From contig JAJEKB010021604.1 of NCBI GenBank assembly GCA_022393335.1, positions 1 to 64,000 on the forward strand: a DNA stretch of 64,000 bases. Reading direction: 5' to 3'. Positions 1 through 11,998 of this stretch are shown piece by piece. A program made the position numbers and the translations under genes. A model generated the notes under the pieces. The model did no database searches, was not told the origin of the DNA, and saw nothing but the letters and a program-made list of their open reading frames with translations. This DNA comes from Macrotrachela quadricornifera. Its lineage: Eukaryota; Rotifera; Eurotatoria; Philodinida; Philodinidae. Numbering within the stretch: position 1 is the stretch's first letter; every line of letters starts with the position of its first letter.

Positions 1-1096
1 ATAAGAATATAATAGAAATATTATTTTATTGAAAACAAAAACAATAGTTAATTCGAATATTTATTATATATATTCCTGGTGTCAGAACTATTATATCAGA
101 TGAAATTATTCTCTAACTAATCATTTCTAAGAATCTTTCTATAAAAAATATAATAATAATAGATAATTTCATGAATATTTTTGATTTGGGTAGAGAATCT
201 CAGAACTACATTTCTAGGTATCACTCAAGTGATTATGTTTCTCTTTATTAATTTTGATTGAAGTTCAACAAACTGCTGCTCAATATATAGATGGATAATT
301 ATTTTAATTCAAAAATTGATTTTTATTGATTGTTTCGGTATCGAAGTAAGGAATAAAGGTCAAGTCTTGAATTAAAATAATTATTTATCTATATATTAAT
401 TAATTGCTTGTTTAGGTTTGATCAGTTTTGAGAAAGAGAAAGATAAAATGATTCGACTTAACATGAATCCAGTATAGAATGTCTTAAATAGTCTAATTTT
501 CATAGAAATGCACTTTTCACAGCCGAAATAGAAAGATGAGAAAGACAAGATTATTTATATTTTGTTTTTTTGTATAACTGGTAATACCTTTATTTAATCC
601 TTTTCTTTTCCATGGCTAAAGTTTAAAGTCTGAAACTGGAATTCGTTCAGTATTGTGAATATTATTGTCAATGTATCGGATGTTTAACAAATATTATTAT
701 ATGACATGTATAGATGCTGTCGAGAAAGAATGAATTAAATTACAAAGTTTTTAGTGAAAATTAATGGAAAATGCAGTAGATGGTAGTAGAAATCATTTGT
801 TATAAAATCTTTCCCATCGTTAAATCAATGATAACAAGAAAAACTTCACGTGATATCTAATTCGATTTATAATATAAATGTGCTTTCAAAGATTTCTTAC
901 CATTTTGAGAATAGGAGATAATAAATAAATTATAATAAGATTAATACATGATAACTTCACTATAAATTTATAATAAAATAAATATTTTCTCTTTCTTCTT
1001 ATTTATCATTCATGATACAAGTGACAAATGAACATTTTAATATATATTAGAAAAAGAATAAAAGTATTTATTTTCTTTATTTATCATTCATGACAA
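1..1096. other. AT-rich stretch, no gene seen
   Basis: No open frame with recognisable protein content on either strand, and no clear terminal inverted repeats. The last part (about 960-1095) carries two similar AT-rich blocks ending in the same TTTATCATTCATGA motif, just before the piggyBac-type MITE. Confidence 0.5.
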
Positions 1097-1100
1097 TTAA

Positions 1101-1661
1101 CCCTTTGACTGGGGATGATGTAAATACACGTCACAGAGATTTATGAATGTATTATAATTTATAGATTCATATTTTACATCAGTCTCGTGAGAGCATTTAT
1201 GAGATATAAATTCTTTTACTCTAATAATCAATAATGCAAAATAAATATAAGACAATTGACTTCTATATTGAAAATTGATGTAGTCTACAATTCTCACACG
1301 AAGCATTTCTTTCCTACAGGGACAAGTTAAGTAGTGTTATACTTATACATTCTTTTTTATTCCTTCCACCACTCTCCAATATGTACGCTTTTGAACAGAT
1401 AGAGAAGCGAAGGTGTCATGTCTGCAGTAATATAACAAGAGGTCCGGAAATAAAAAGAACTGATGTGAAATATGAATGTGTTCAATATAATGTTGGTTTA
1501 TGTGTCACACCTTACTTTGAGCTGTATCACACTTTGAAACACTTCTAAACAAGTGTATTTTAAAATTCTTTAAACAAACTATAAATATAGATTAATTTTT
1601 GTTTAATATACAGAAAAAGAATAATTATAATTTTCAAAAAAAGTACTCTGTAGTCAAAAGG
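1101..1661. mobile_element. piggyBac-type MITE (non-autonomous)
   Basis: The left end reads CCCTTTGACTGGGG directly after TTAA (1097-1100). The right end, read on the minus strand, is CCTTTTGACTACAG and is followed by TTAA (1662-1665). TTAA target duplications with CCYTTTGACT termini are the piggyBac signature. The 561-bp interior has only a 69-codon open frame with no transposase similarity, so it is a non-autonomous copy. The inverted repeats are short (about 12-16 bp) and have diverged. Confidence 0.75.
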
Positions 1662-1907
1662 TTAAAAATAATTGTATTTCGAAGTGAATTCCGACATAAA
1701 TATTGAAATATCGTCAATATGAATTAATTAATGGAAACGATAGAAAAACGAAAATAGATGTTGATAATATCATTTATTTATTTGAATATTTCTGTTGTTT
1801 ATTCTATTTTCATTTTCTCATAAAATATATCGAAGTCAACTATTATTGATAACTTAACAATTGCATACTCTGTTATTTATAATTAATGTATCATATATGT
1901 ATATGTA

Positions 1908-2966
1908 TGTTACAGGGGAAACTAAAATTTAGAACAATTTAAAATTCCCTTAAGGAGAAACTAAAATTATGTTTTTTTTTCATAGATTGTCTAAGAAAAG
2001 TTGAAGATTATAATTTCCCAAACAGTAGTAAGTACATCTTTATTTCTATTTCTTCTTATAAAATTTAAAATAAATAATATCACCATCGTGCTGTATGGTA
2101 AGTGAGAAAGAGAAAGAGTGGAAAGTAAGAGAAAAAACACCTAATCATAGATATAAAAAAGTTCGAGATGAAGCAGAAACTGATTATTTAAAATCTGCGG
2201 CTAAACGACAAACCTATATAGTAATGCTGTTAAACAACAGAAATATGAGCTGAGAAAACTTGTCGGTCTTCAAATTGATCGAGTTGATTGAACAAGTACA
2301 ACACCAAAGATTTTACCTTGTAAAGTAATATCTATTTCGTCATCGCCAAATAATTGTATAATGTATAAGCTGTGTACAATGAAAGGTGTTTTATCAGTTT
2401 TATATGATGTTCAAGATCTAGTAGATTTAAACAAATATGATTTTGCAGATTTATGTAGTGTTGATCCAACACATCTGCCAACAGTAGCATTTACGTAAGC
2501 ATATAACTATAGTGGTAAATGTGCTATAAATACTTATCGATACAAAGCGAAAGTTGTGATATGTTGTACCAAATGTCATCCAAAAAAGAAAGACCCATGT
2601 GCACACATCTAGTCACTTTTCTGCATATCACTATAATTCAGTTTAATTTAAATTATTGTTATTATTTTTTGTTAGATTAGAAAGGCTTGAAATTGTGTAA
2701 CTTTGAAAGGTAATATGAGTTTTCACGGTAATAAAATAACTGTCAATAGAAATAAAGATGTACTTATTGCTGTTAGAGGGATTTAAAATTTCCCTGAAAG
2801 AGAAATTATAATTTTAATCTGCCCTAGGATAAATCAAAATCCTTAACTTTTTTTAGACAATCTATGAAGAAAAAGCATGATTTTTATTTTTCCTAGAAGA
2901 GATTAGAATTTGAATTTCCCGTTACGGAATTTTAAATTGCCCTAAGCTATAATTTCCCTTGTAACA
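1908..2966. mobile_element. Decayed DNA transposon with long inverted repeats (Ginger/integrase-like)
   Basis: The ends begin TGTTACAGGGGAAA and finish TTTCCCTTGTAACA. The inverted similarity continues inward for well over 100 bp on each side (about 1908-2050 against 2735-2966), including a shared block CATAGATTGTCTAA. TG...CA ends and the coding relic inside point to an integrase-type (Ginger-like) transposon. No convincing target-site duplication is visible: the flanks are simple TATATGTA-like sequence. The element is internally deleted and not autonomous. Confidence 0.6.
2140..2615 (+). pseudogene. Integrase-type transposase C-terminal relic
   Basis: A broken plus-strand frame can be followed through several stops and shifts. 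It starts with a basic stretch (RYKKVRDEAETDYLKSAAKR), then KYELRKLVGLQIDRVD, KILPCKVISI, a MYKLCTMKGVLSVLYD block, and a Cys-rich end (CCTKCHPKKKDPC). This order resembles the region after the DDE core in KRBA2/Ginger-type integrase proteins, where a small beta-barrel domain precedes a Cys-rich tail. The catalytic core is absent. Family assignment is by eye. Confidence 0.45.
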
Positions 2967-3896
2967 CATATATAGTGGCAGACGGAGAAAAGATAGAGAA
3001 AGGATAGAGAAAGAAAATAGAGAAAAGAAAGGAGGTGTGATAAAGCACAGCAGGGTGTTGATAAGTGATAATAGTGTCGATCTAATTATGTTTCCTATTA
3101 CATCTATCTTCCAGCTTTTTGGAGAAGAACACTATTTATATGTGAAATTTTAAACCAATAGTATTGTCATACTTCTAACGTTGAAGGTGTTCACAAAGCA
3201 ACTATGTTAACCAAAGTCATGTCTTTTAAGAAGTACAAGTGACAAAACTTTTTTTGCTTCCAAGTTTTAAGTGTTGAAAATCTAATTCCAATCTACCACT
3301 AATGCCATATATTGAAGAAAACATTTTTTTGCCAATTTATAAAAATTCTGCTTCTGTAACTATTCTCTTCAAGAAAAATCTTCATCAAATACAACTTATG
3401 GTAATTGTTAAGAATTTTTGCAATTGAAGGCAACTATGCGGATGATGATTGTTTAAAAGCGAAACTATTTGAACACAAAAAAAATTAAAAAAAGCTTATT
3501 CGAAGCCATTTGAATGGCTTCGGATGTTTGAATAATTTTTCCGATTGGTTATACGCTCTAACATCATCTCGTAGACTGGCAAACTGTGCAGCTATTATTT
3601 CATGTTTCGTTAAAATAGTATTATAACATTTTATTTATGTTATTGAAAAACAAAACGAAAAATTTTGTGTGCCACCAAAATTAATCACTGTATTCAAAGA
3701 GAAATAATACTTTTTTTAGTAAAAAACGTAACCATAATTCGATGATAATCGAAGTGTTTTTCGTCAGGAATATATTATATTATGACAATAAGGAATGTTA
3801 ATATGAATATATTAAATGCAATTATTCATCAAATTTGTTCGTTTAGCTTCCATTGTTTTCGAAAACTTTAGCTTGTCTCTCTCCAAAATAATATAA
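2967..3896. other. AT-rich spacer, no gene seen
   Basis: Nothing coding is supported. A near-perfect hairpin lies at about 3499-3523 (GAAGCCATT, 2-nt loop, AATGGCTTC). A purine-rich GAGAAAGA stretch lies at about 2987-3035. Confidence 0.5.
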
Positions 3897-5535
3897 CCCT
3901 CGTACGATCCTCGCATTTTATCACACGAACGGTCTTATGTGGGTCTGGCAGGACCCACATGTGAATGAGCTAGGAGAACTTGGTTTTTTGTCTACTTTGC
4001 ACTAGATATGATGAATAAAGGCATATATAATGATTTTTTTGAAGTACTGGTACCTTAGTAAAGTTGTGATGTATGAAAACGATCGCATTTTCAAAAGTTT
4101 TTGAGGAGAAATTATGATAAAATTATGGTTTTAAAAAGTTATCGAATGAACAATGTATATGTCTCTAGTATGGATAATGAATGTCCTTATCTATGTATAT
4201 AGCCAGTTATGTTAAAAATGAAAGACACTTCTTGTTTATTTTTTACTAGTGGTAGTACCTGGCGTTGCTCGGAAAATCTCTATACTGAAAACTTACCATG
4301 TCAGAAGATGACAGAAAATGTATAGTGGACTTGCTTTAGATCTTTTCGTTTATTATAACTACATGTACCGCCGTGCATACACTTACATTTATTTTTAAAT
4401 CGGATAATTCAACACATAGTGTGCGAGTCTGAGTGTCTTTCTCTTAACTTATGCCTATTGCTATACTTTATACCAACATCCACTGCAAGAAAAGTGACAC
4501 TAAGAGGTAATTATTCTAACCATTCCAGCAAATGCTGTGAAGCTTTTGAAAGATTGGTAAAATATGGAATGTATCATGACCTATGTGAAATTTCACTTCA
4601 ACCTTCCCGCCGATCATCTTGATTTCTTCTCGATCTTCCTCGGGACCTGAGAGTATCCCATAAAAAGATCGTTGTGACTATAACTAGGAGATGGCACAAA
4701 TATTTTGACAGAAACACAGAAAATTTCGTCAAACAAACTACCAACGACAAAATTACTATACACTTGAGTTTTTATCTAAAACATAAAGCTCGTAGTTAAA
4801 AGAAATCTTCTTGGATACATATGAATAGTACAAGTATAGATGCTCACAATACAAGTAAAAAACTAATATGAAGATACAAAGTGTTGATATGTTTTCTGAG
4901 TCTTTTTAATACAAGCTTGAATAACATTTAATGATAAACCATCTCATCATTGTGACGACGATAATAATCAATGACATCGTATATTGTAGCACGGGCACAT
5001 TTGAGAAAACGTGCTGTTTCTGAGATATTTATCGAGCCTTTTTTCCACTCATATATGATATACCAGCGTTGTTCTTCAGTTAATTTATACATTTTCGATG
5101 AAATCATCGAGGAAAAAAATATTGTACTATTCATATATATTCAAGAAGATTTCTTCGACCTACATGCTTTATATTTTAGATAAAAACTCAAGTGTATAGT
5201 TAATTTTGTCGTTGGTAGAAAGATAAAAGCGCTTGATTTACTATTGACAGTGTTCAGATAACTAATCTTTGGTGAATAAACTCTCGCGTTAATAGAGGGC
5301 AGATATAATATGAATAAAAATCATCGGTATAACACCAAGCGTCTTTGGGGGTCCAGCCGCACCCACTATTCAGCGTTTCACTGCCAGGACTTTTGTATGA
5401 AATTTCATATGGTTCTTGTACATTGTTAGAAGATTAACAATTAGCGCGAAAATGGTTGCGAAAAGAAGAGATCTTCAAGTAGAACAAAAAAAAACCTATC
5501 GTGGGTCCCGTCGGACCCCAAAGACCGTACGAGGG
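3897..5535. mobile_element. piggyBac-like element with subterminal hairpins, hosting a mariner insertion
   Basis: The left end reads CCCTCGTACG; the right end, read on the minus strand, is CCCTCGTACGGTCTTTGGGG. The right flank is TTAA (5536-5539); the left flank is ATAA (3893-3896), one base off. Inside each end lies a GGTCTT motif and a hairpin with a GTGGGTC / GACCCAC stem. The left end carries about 22 extra bases between the terminal 10-mer and GGTCTT. A further degenerate copy of the subterminal motif lies at about 5341-5372. No transposase is recognisable. The central part is occupied by the element at 4741-5216. Confidence 0.65.
4741..5216 (-). mobile_element. Tc1/mariner-family relic, nested, with transposase HTH fragment
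   Basis: Inverted termini CCAACGACAAAATTA are flanked by TA on both sides (4739-4740 and 5217-5218), as expected for Tc1/mariner. Similarity continues inward through CTATACACTTGAGTTTTTAT, about 50 bp per arm. On the minus strand, 4928-5134 encodes a 68-residue fragment with KLTEEQRWYIIYEWKKG and ETARFLKCARATIYDVI, a helix-turn-helix of transposase type. The DDE catalytic domain is missing, so this is an internally deleted copy. It sits inside the piggyBac-like element, so it inserted later. Confidence 0.75.
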
Positions 5536-5539
5536 TTAA

Positions 5540-6172
5540 TTGCTGATGAACAAAATAATTGCGTTTTCAATTCTGTTTGTTCTATTTTTGTTGTATTCGC
5601 GCGCACAAGTAGAGATACCTATGGAATGGGAAGGCGGAATAGTCTTACAGTATAGGGCAGTCTTCGTAGCCTTATTAGAGGGAGAAACGAAGACTTAACG
5701 TCCTATGCTGTTATCGTAATCGATCAGTATCTCGGAGTCCGAGTCGGTGCTGCGATCGAACAGGACTCTGAAAATTAATATTATTATCCCGCTCCTTCTC
5801 AACTATTTAAGACATTAGTTTAATCTTACCTTTTATGATGAGGATGATTTGAAACAAAAGAAAATATTAGATTATAGAGAAGTATAAACGAAGAAATGGA
5901 AATAATTACATTTTAATGAATTGTGATGAGTAATTTACTAGAATGAAACTGTTATTGAGAGCGAAAATAAATTTATTTAGGAAAAGTCGATGAAATGAAT
6001 GATCTTATTAGAAGATATCGTTCCTATTTATAGATTATTGCTATGTTCTCAATATTAATTGATTTAAAAGAAAAACATCATCTAATTAGAAAAATAAAGA
6101 AAATTCATAGACAATAACATATGGGTTTTTAATTGGTCAATAAAAGAAACAAGTAGCGTGAATTGAGGCGAT
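5540..6172. other. Spacer, no gene seen
   Basis: Mixed sequence without a supported coding frame. The first 250 bases are less AT-rich than the rest. No repeat partner was found within the window. Confidence 0.4.
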
Positions 6173-6180
6173 CCACTAGG

Positions 6181-6503
6181 TAGAGTCCGGCGGGACTGTC
6201 CCGATCCCTAAATTTTTCCCGAACCCGATCCCGATCCCGTTCCCGACGGGATCCAAATCCCGAAATTCTCCCGATTTTACGGGATCGGGGCGGGAATCCC
6301 TGTTAAAAACGGGGTCGGGACTACCAATCCCGAGAAGATACTTGGATCAGATTTTTAGTCTGAATGATTTGTATTCACAGAAAATGGTAACGCCATTGAA
6401 AATCCCGAAAAAATATTTTGTCGGGACCGGGATCGGGACGGGTTTCTGTTAAATCAGATGCGGTCGGGATCGGGATGAAAAAACCCGATCCCGCCGGACT
6501 CTA
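6181..6503. mobile_element. GC-rich hAT-type MITE with 8-bp target duplication
   Basis: The element starts TAGAGTCCGGCGGGA and ends TCCCGCCGGACTCTA (inverted). It is bounded on both sides by the identical 8-mer CCACTAGG (6173-6180 and 6504-6511), a target duplication of hAT length. The 323-bp body is a run of GATCCCG / CGGGATC motifs in both orientations and can fold on itself extensively. It is a strong local GC island in an AT-rich region and contains no coding frame. Confidence 0.85.
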
Positions 6504-6589
6504 CCACTAGGTCCCTTGATTGTAGGTTCGGACTAATACCCTGCCGACAAGTACATTCCTTTTAGAGATTAAGATTACGACTAAAGCCT

Positions 6590-7250
6590 ACGGGATAGGT
6601 CTCGATAATAACGAATGCCACCGATACATAGTAGTTGAGGACCCAAGGGTGCCCCAAATATATAGTAGTTGAAGGCCTATGGATACCTGCAATCTATAGT
6701 GCTTGACGACCTGCTCATAGTAGGCTACGTGAGCATGTGTGAGTCCTAGCAAAGACGTATTCTGATTGATCGAAAAAATTGAACAATCCGAGGTGCGGAC
6801 AAACACACCGTCAGTTTCTGGATTGAGATCCTCACTACAGTCAAGGGAATGTCTACGACAACCTCTAATCTATCCGAACAACCCCATGTTTCGCCCATAT
6901 AATAGTGCCGATATTGAGGGACCATCATGCCATTTGTATAATGGCCTGCCCAACTCCCTGTTTTTCACTATTAGTATACAGCTTTGGGACCTTTCGGTAT
7001 ACCCATTGTATAAGGCCTGAGGAGCTACAGTTAAACTTACAGTATGGTACTTTAGGATCCATGAGTTCGTTTATAGAGTAGGACTTGAGGAGCCATGCTT
7101 ACCTGCATAGTATAGCAGTCAAGGATGTTTTTTTGAGTTTTGCCCGTTGATCTTTGGCCCTGCGGACAAACACACCGACAATTTAGGGATTTAGACCCTG
7201 ATCTACAGTCAAGGGAATAGTGACTAATCCTGTGGGATAAGTCGACTTGT
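6590..7250. repeat. Degenerate minisatellite with a larger direct duplication
   Basis: Units of roughly 35-45 bp around TATAGTAGTTGAGGACC and a CCTGCATAG-like tail recur at about 6627, 6661, 6692 and 7070-7120, with weaker copies between. A block starting GCGGACAAACACACCG and running to TACAGTCAAGGGAAT occurs at about 6793-6849 and again at about 7163-7218. Base composition is more balanced than in the surroundings. Open frames here are chance. Confidence 0.55.
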
Positions 7251-7259
7251 CTCATAGGA

Positions 7260-7769
7260 TAACTCGAATTGTTTACAAAATAGAATATCTCGATGATGCG
7301 CTACATCTATTTAAATTTATAAAAAGTTCTGTACTAGTTTAAGTCTTTTTCAATTATTGACATTTTTTTAAGAGTAATTTAATACAACGAGATGTGTGCC
7401 ATTTCACGTAACCAATCAGATTTATCATGTGTGCCTCTATAATGGTGTCCATATTTCCCCTTAAACGGTTGTTTTCCTTAAACGGTGTTCACAACTATTG
7501 TTACAAAGTGCATAACTGCATTTCTATTCAACATCAATTGGTTCAATCATTGATTGTTATCACCTTAATAATAAAAGAATTGTTGTATATACTTTACAAA
7601 ATATATATATATACTAAAATTTTCTCCAATTGTAATCGCGTACAGACTTCCTATCATATGATGCCACGTAATTATGTGTCACCAGTCGTTTCGAAGCATA
7701 TAAGCATCAGGACGGGAAAAATAGAAGTGCACAATACTAGTAGTCGCAATAAAAATATTCTGTTTTCGT
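7260..7769. other. Upstream region of the DUF4419 gene
   Basis: AT-rich. A 139-codon frame overlaps the start of the next gene but has no recognisable protein content and is treated as chance. No promoter element can be assigned with confidence. Confidence 0.4.
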
Positions 7770-9504
7770 ATGTTTTACTATCAGCAAGTGACATGTTTTT
7801 GCCTGATTCTTGTTGGTTTTACTATCTTATGGGCAACGGCAACTGATATTGTCACCACGACAACCTTCTCAGTTGCCAACGTTGAGCCTAACAAAAATAT
7901 TCATAGCGAGATTTTTTCTTTGTCAAACGAAGATCTTAAACGATGGACAGAACAAGGCAATACACTTATACTTGAAAATGCTCAACTCGCGCATCCATTA
8001 GCTGATAATATCGACCACCGTGTGGCGAATGCCTTCATTGGTACCGTTTTTAAAGCATATTCAGAACATTATCCACTCGAATTAAGTGTTGAAGATATAT
8101 GGGTAGCTATTGCTCAAGGTATTAGTATCCATTTAAATCAGAATGCCGAAAAATATCGTGAACTCTTTGTATCTCATAGTGGTAAAAAAGAACTAACGTT
8201 GATTGTTGATGAATTACGAATTAGTGATGATGAACGAGTTTCATATAAAAATCTTTCGGTACCAGCAATCAATTGGCCAGCAGCTGCTCATCTAATGGGC
8301 AAATTGATCAAAGCCGATTTGAAAGTTGATCTAGCTAGTTTGATCTCAGAGCCATTCTCCCAAACAACTACTGTACAGCAAGCTGTATTCGATGCTTGTT
8401 TGATGGATAGCGTGAAAGCTTATTATGACTATCGTTTTGTTTTCACATGTGGTATTCCACAAGTTACTTTACGAGGTTTACCTGATGATTTTCAACTCGT
8501 TATTGATCGTTTGCATCGATTGAAGACCATTTTCACTGATCTACATTGGTGGCTTGATCCATTACTTTCACACGTAGAAAAATTCAAAGAAAGTGCTCAA
8601 GGAAACCCTGACATTGATTGGTGGCAAAGAATTTGTCATCATGTAGGTGGTGGATCAGGTATTGATGTTCTAACGGGATGGCTTGTTGACTTTGTACCGT
8701 GAGTAAATCTCATAGCTTTTGTATATACACATTACTTAATTGATGTTAAGAAGCACGCCGATAATTTTAATGAATGTCAAAAGTAAAGCATTTTTTAAAT
8801 AACTTTAAATAAGTGGAAATTTTGAGCAGAAATCATCTATGTTCACGGTTTTAAATTATGAACGTTTAAAAGCGACAAATGGATCAAAATTATTGTTTTG
8901 TTTCACTTTATATTTCATTAAATTAGTCATTCCTGTGGTGATGAATTCTAACAGAAACAGATGTAGAATCGAGTTCGCAAACCATCTTCAGACATTGAAG
9001 CAAATAAAAAAATCTATTGAAAAATCGACATTTTTGAATAACAATTGCACATTATATAAATTCAAATCTTATAACGTCAAAAAGAATTCATTTAGAAAAA
9101 AAAATTTCTTCATAGATAGATAACCTTTGTGCAACGTATGTATATAATGATTGACCGATCTCTTTATATCAGGTATATTGTCTATGGAAATGATTATCGA
9201 AAAGCACAACGTAATCACATTCTGATGGATGATGTAAGATCGAGAATACTGTTTATTTTATTTTGAACTATTTTCTCTGTAGGAGACAGTCACTGGTATT
9301 GATTTCGCTGAATTCAACGAAGCTATCACACAAACGGATTTTATTTTGGATGATAATGGACATAAGATCAAGATGAAGTTAATTGCTGGATTTCTAGGTA
9401 TAGGACAGAACATAGAAACCGGTGCACTTCGTCCAGTTCTTGGGTGGCTCACGGCTATTTTATCGAGCAATCCTTTGAAAATGATATTCGACGATGAATT
9501 GTGA
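7770..9504 (+). CDS. Secreted DUF4419-domain protein (three exons)
   Basis: Exons are 7770-8698, 9173-9233 and 9283-9504, giving 403 residues. Splice sites are CC|GTGAGT...ATATCAG|GT and GAT|GTAAGA...CTGTAG|GAG, and both joins keep frame. Residues 1-24 form a hydrophobic signal peptide (LILVGFTILWATA), which also supports this ATG. The body has DUF4419 hallmarks: HYPLELSVEDIWVAIAQGI, then HLNQNAEKYRELF and SHSGKKELTLIVDEL, a Trp-rich middle (LHWWLDPLL), and a C-terminal IAGFLGIGQ ... LRPVLGW block. DUF4419 has no known biochemical role; the family is widespread in fungi, protists and some invertebrates. Secretion is inferred from the signal peptide. Intron 1 is 474 bp and intron 2 is 49 bp. 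Confidence 0.85.
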
Positions 9505-11338
9505 AAGATACGATAATATAAACTATATTGAATCAAGACTATATAAAATAAGAATATTTTTAAATGTCTCTGTTTTAATGCTTTCTCATTTTCGCGAAGT
9601 ATAGGTGTGCCTTATATCTAAAGATTTTCATGCAATAAATGTTGACAAATATTAACTTAATTGAGATTCCAGTGATACTATTGAATAGCTATATATTAGT
9701 CTGTAGATTTGCATTTGATGAAAATCAAAACGCAAAAGAATCATTCATCAAATCACTAAGCCTTTTCAAACAATTAGTTATTCCAAAGCAATGAAAGAAC
9801 TGTTAGAATTTACTATTTGAAGAGATCAAACTCGTTGAAATGATAGACACTCGAGAAATAGTAAAATAAAACTAATGGTATATAATATATATGGAATTTA
9901 TAGAATGAGAATACGATATATGATAAAATTTCAATACATACATGTGATACATGTAAATTTGGAAGTTAATGTCTGTCAAAAAAAAATATGATGTAAGTGA
10001 GAAAATTTCTCTCACTCTGTCACTAAATTTGAATAGAGAGATATCAGATTTATAGTTAAAAGTTATAATTCGAATGATTATCTTCACATTTTCTAATGTT
10101 AAGAAAATTTTCTTTTTTTTTGTCAAAATTTTATGTTTGTACTAACTCATACTAAGGCCTGGATAAACATTTCAAAAGAGGTATCGATAATAAAAATTGT
10201 GGTAAAAAGTTTACCTTTTTGTTTTGAATAAATTTATTTTCTTCCGCTTCAATGAATTCAGAAGAAAATATATTCATCCAAAGTTTAAGATAGGCAACAT
10301 TCACTCTTACAAAATACTTTGAGAACAACGGCATCAAAGAATGTCAATGATATATTGATGACCGTATAGTTACAGAACTAGTTTCTTTGTGCAGTAATGT
10401 CACAAAAAGTTGTTTTTTTTCAAAGTTATCGACTATGCCGTTTCATGACTGTCAATATGTATTAAAGTAGTATTACTGGCTTTAGGTATTAACATTATGG
10501 TGCTATTGAAAGTAGGCAAAATAAATATTGACAACTGATCAGGTGTATTATTCAATCTTTCAGTTATGATTTTCGTCTATGTAGAAGGAACCAGCTATTT
10601 AAATATATCACTCACAGATGACTCAACTTTTCGTGGAAAGTAAAATAGAAGATTAATTGTGCATTAATCATTACATATACATGAAAAATGAACATTAGAT
10701 CAAGTATTATTGCCTTTATCACTGACAAACTCGAATTTTTGACGATGATCAATTTAGTGATGAGAAAAATACTGGAAAAAATAGTGAAAGATTGATTTTT
10801 TTGGTATAAAAATAAACTAATACGTATGAGTAATGAACAGATGTTATTATCATATTTGAGTATTTGTTTTTGATTGTACATTTGTTTTCTTCAACTTGCC
10901 TTTACTTTTTCCATTTGAAATGACTTTTCATTAATAAAAAAGGTTTTTTTGTGTATCTGAAGGAGACTATGTATCAAAAATTACGTTGTGATACGACAAA
11001 GTATAAATTTGTAAAACATAATCAAAACTCATTACTGATTGTCAGTCTAATGATATTAGGAACAGATTTTTGACACATTTCTAAGAATTGAGCTAGCATT
11101 TATTCTCACTTTTCTCTCTATCAATAACGTAAACGTCAAAAATCCAGTTTGATTCGAACAATACTTTTCGATTATTTAAAAACTCGAGCATTCTATTTTC
11201 ATATAACACTCTCATGTTCTCTCTCCATCTTATCTGAGATAATTGAATACTTAATTAAATAGTTTAGTAGTTTAATATTTGAAACAAATCTTCGAGTTTT
11301 GTATCTATGCTCATTTCTACAACTAATATTGTCTTTCT
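9505..11338. other. AT-rich intergenic, no gene seen
   Basis: Several short open frames, all low-complexity and rich in I, F, Y, K and N, as expected by chance at this base composition. No inverted or tandem repeat of note was found. Confidence 0.5.
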
Positions 11339-11998
11339 CTACTTGATTTTGATATAAAATCGTTCACTAAGAAAGAATTCGATGTAGTATCTACAACTAA
11401 TTCTCTTAGNNNNNNNNNNNNNNNNNNNNNNNNNNNNNNNNNNNNNNNNNNNNNNNNNNNNNNNNNNNNNNNNNNNNNNNNNNNNNNNNNNNNNNNNNNN
11501 NNNNNNNNNNNNNNNNNNNNNNNNNNNNNNNNNNNNNNNNNNNNNNNNNNNNNNNNNNNNNNNNNNNNNNNNNNNNNNNNNNNNNNNNNNNNNNNNNNNN
11601 NNNNNNNNNNNNNNNNNNNNNNNNNNNNNNNNNNNNNNNNNNNNNNNNNNNNNNNNNNNNNNNNNNNNNNNNNNNNNNNNNNNNNNNNNNNNNNNNNNNN
11701 NNNNNNNNNNNNNNNNNNNNNNNNNNNNNNNNNNNNNNNNNNNNNNNNNNNNNNNNNNNNNNNNNNNNNNNNNNNNNNNNNNNNNNNNNNNNNNNNNNNN
11801 NNNNNNNNNTCCAGTCATAATTGCACCTGCTAATAAATAAGTTATTGTTGAATTACGACGAAATGAATGTCGTCTGGTAAACACAATAATAGTTAATATT
11901 GCTCCAATAGTACCTAAGATAAGCATTGGTATAGCAAATAAATAATTTAGCCAACGTGAAACAGCATTAATTGTTAGTGCTGTTGACGACATATTCAT
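11339..11998 (-). CDS. Orphan 7TM receptor, partial (broken by assembly gap)
   Basis: The first 63 residues (minus strand, starting at 11998) are nearly identical to the start of the receptor at 15049-16035: SRWLNYLFAIPMLILGTIGA spans TM1 and STITYLLAGAI starts TM2. The coding sequence then enters a run of exactly 400 N. The 22 codons on the far side (KRISCRYYIEFFLSERFYI) do not match any part of the paralogue. With the gap at face value the frame would be only 219 residues, against 328 for the paralogue. So the gap length is arbitrary, or the gene is rearranged there. Only the N-terminal part is certain. Confidence 0.75.
   Translation of the reverse strand: MNMSSTALTINAVSRWLNYLFAIPMLILGTIGAILTIIVFTRRHSFRRNSTITYLLAGAIMTGXXXXXXXXXXXXXXXXXXXXXXXXXXXXXXXXXXXXXXXXXXXXXXXXXXXXXXXXXXXXXXXXXXXXXXXXXXXXXXXXXXXXXXXXXXXXXXXXXXXXXXXXXXXXXXXXXXXXXXXXXXXXXXXXXXXXXXKRISCRYYIEFFLSERFYIKIK
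11410..11809. other. Assembly gap (400 N)
   Basis: A run of exactly 400 unknown bases, probably a scaffold-join placeholder. It lies inside the 7TM receptor gene, so the sequence on its two sides need not be separated by this distance. Confidence 0.98.

Noticed and set aside
7427..7846. 139-codon plus-strand frame overlapping the DUF4419 gene start
   Set aside because: No domain or composition signal; it overlaps the well-supported signal peptide of the DUF4419 gene in another frame.
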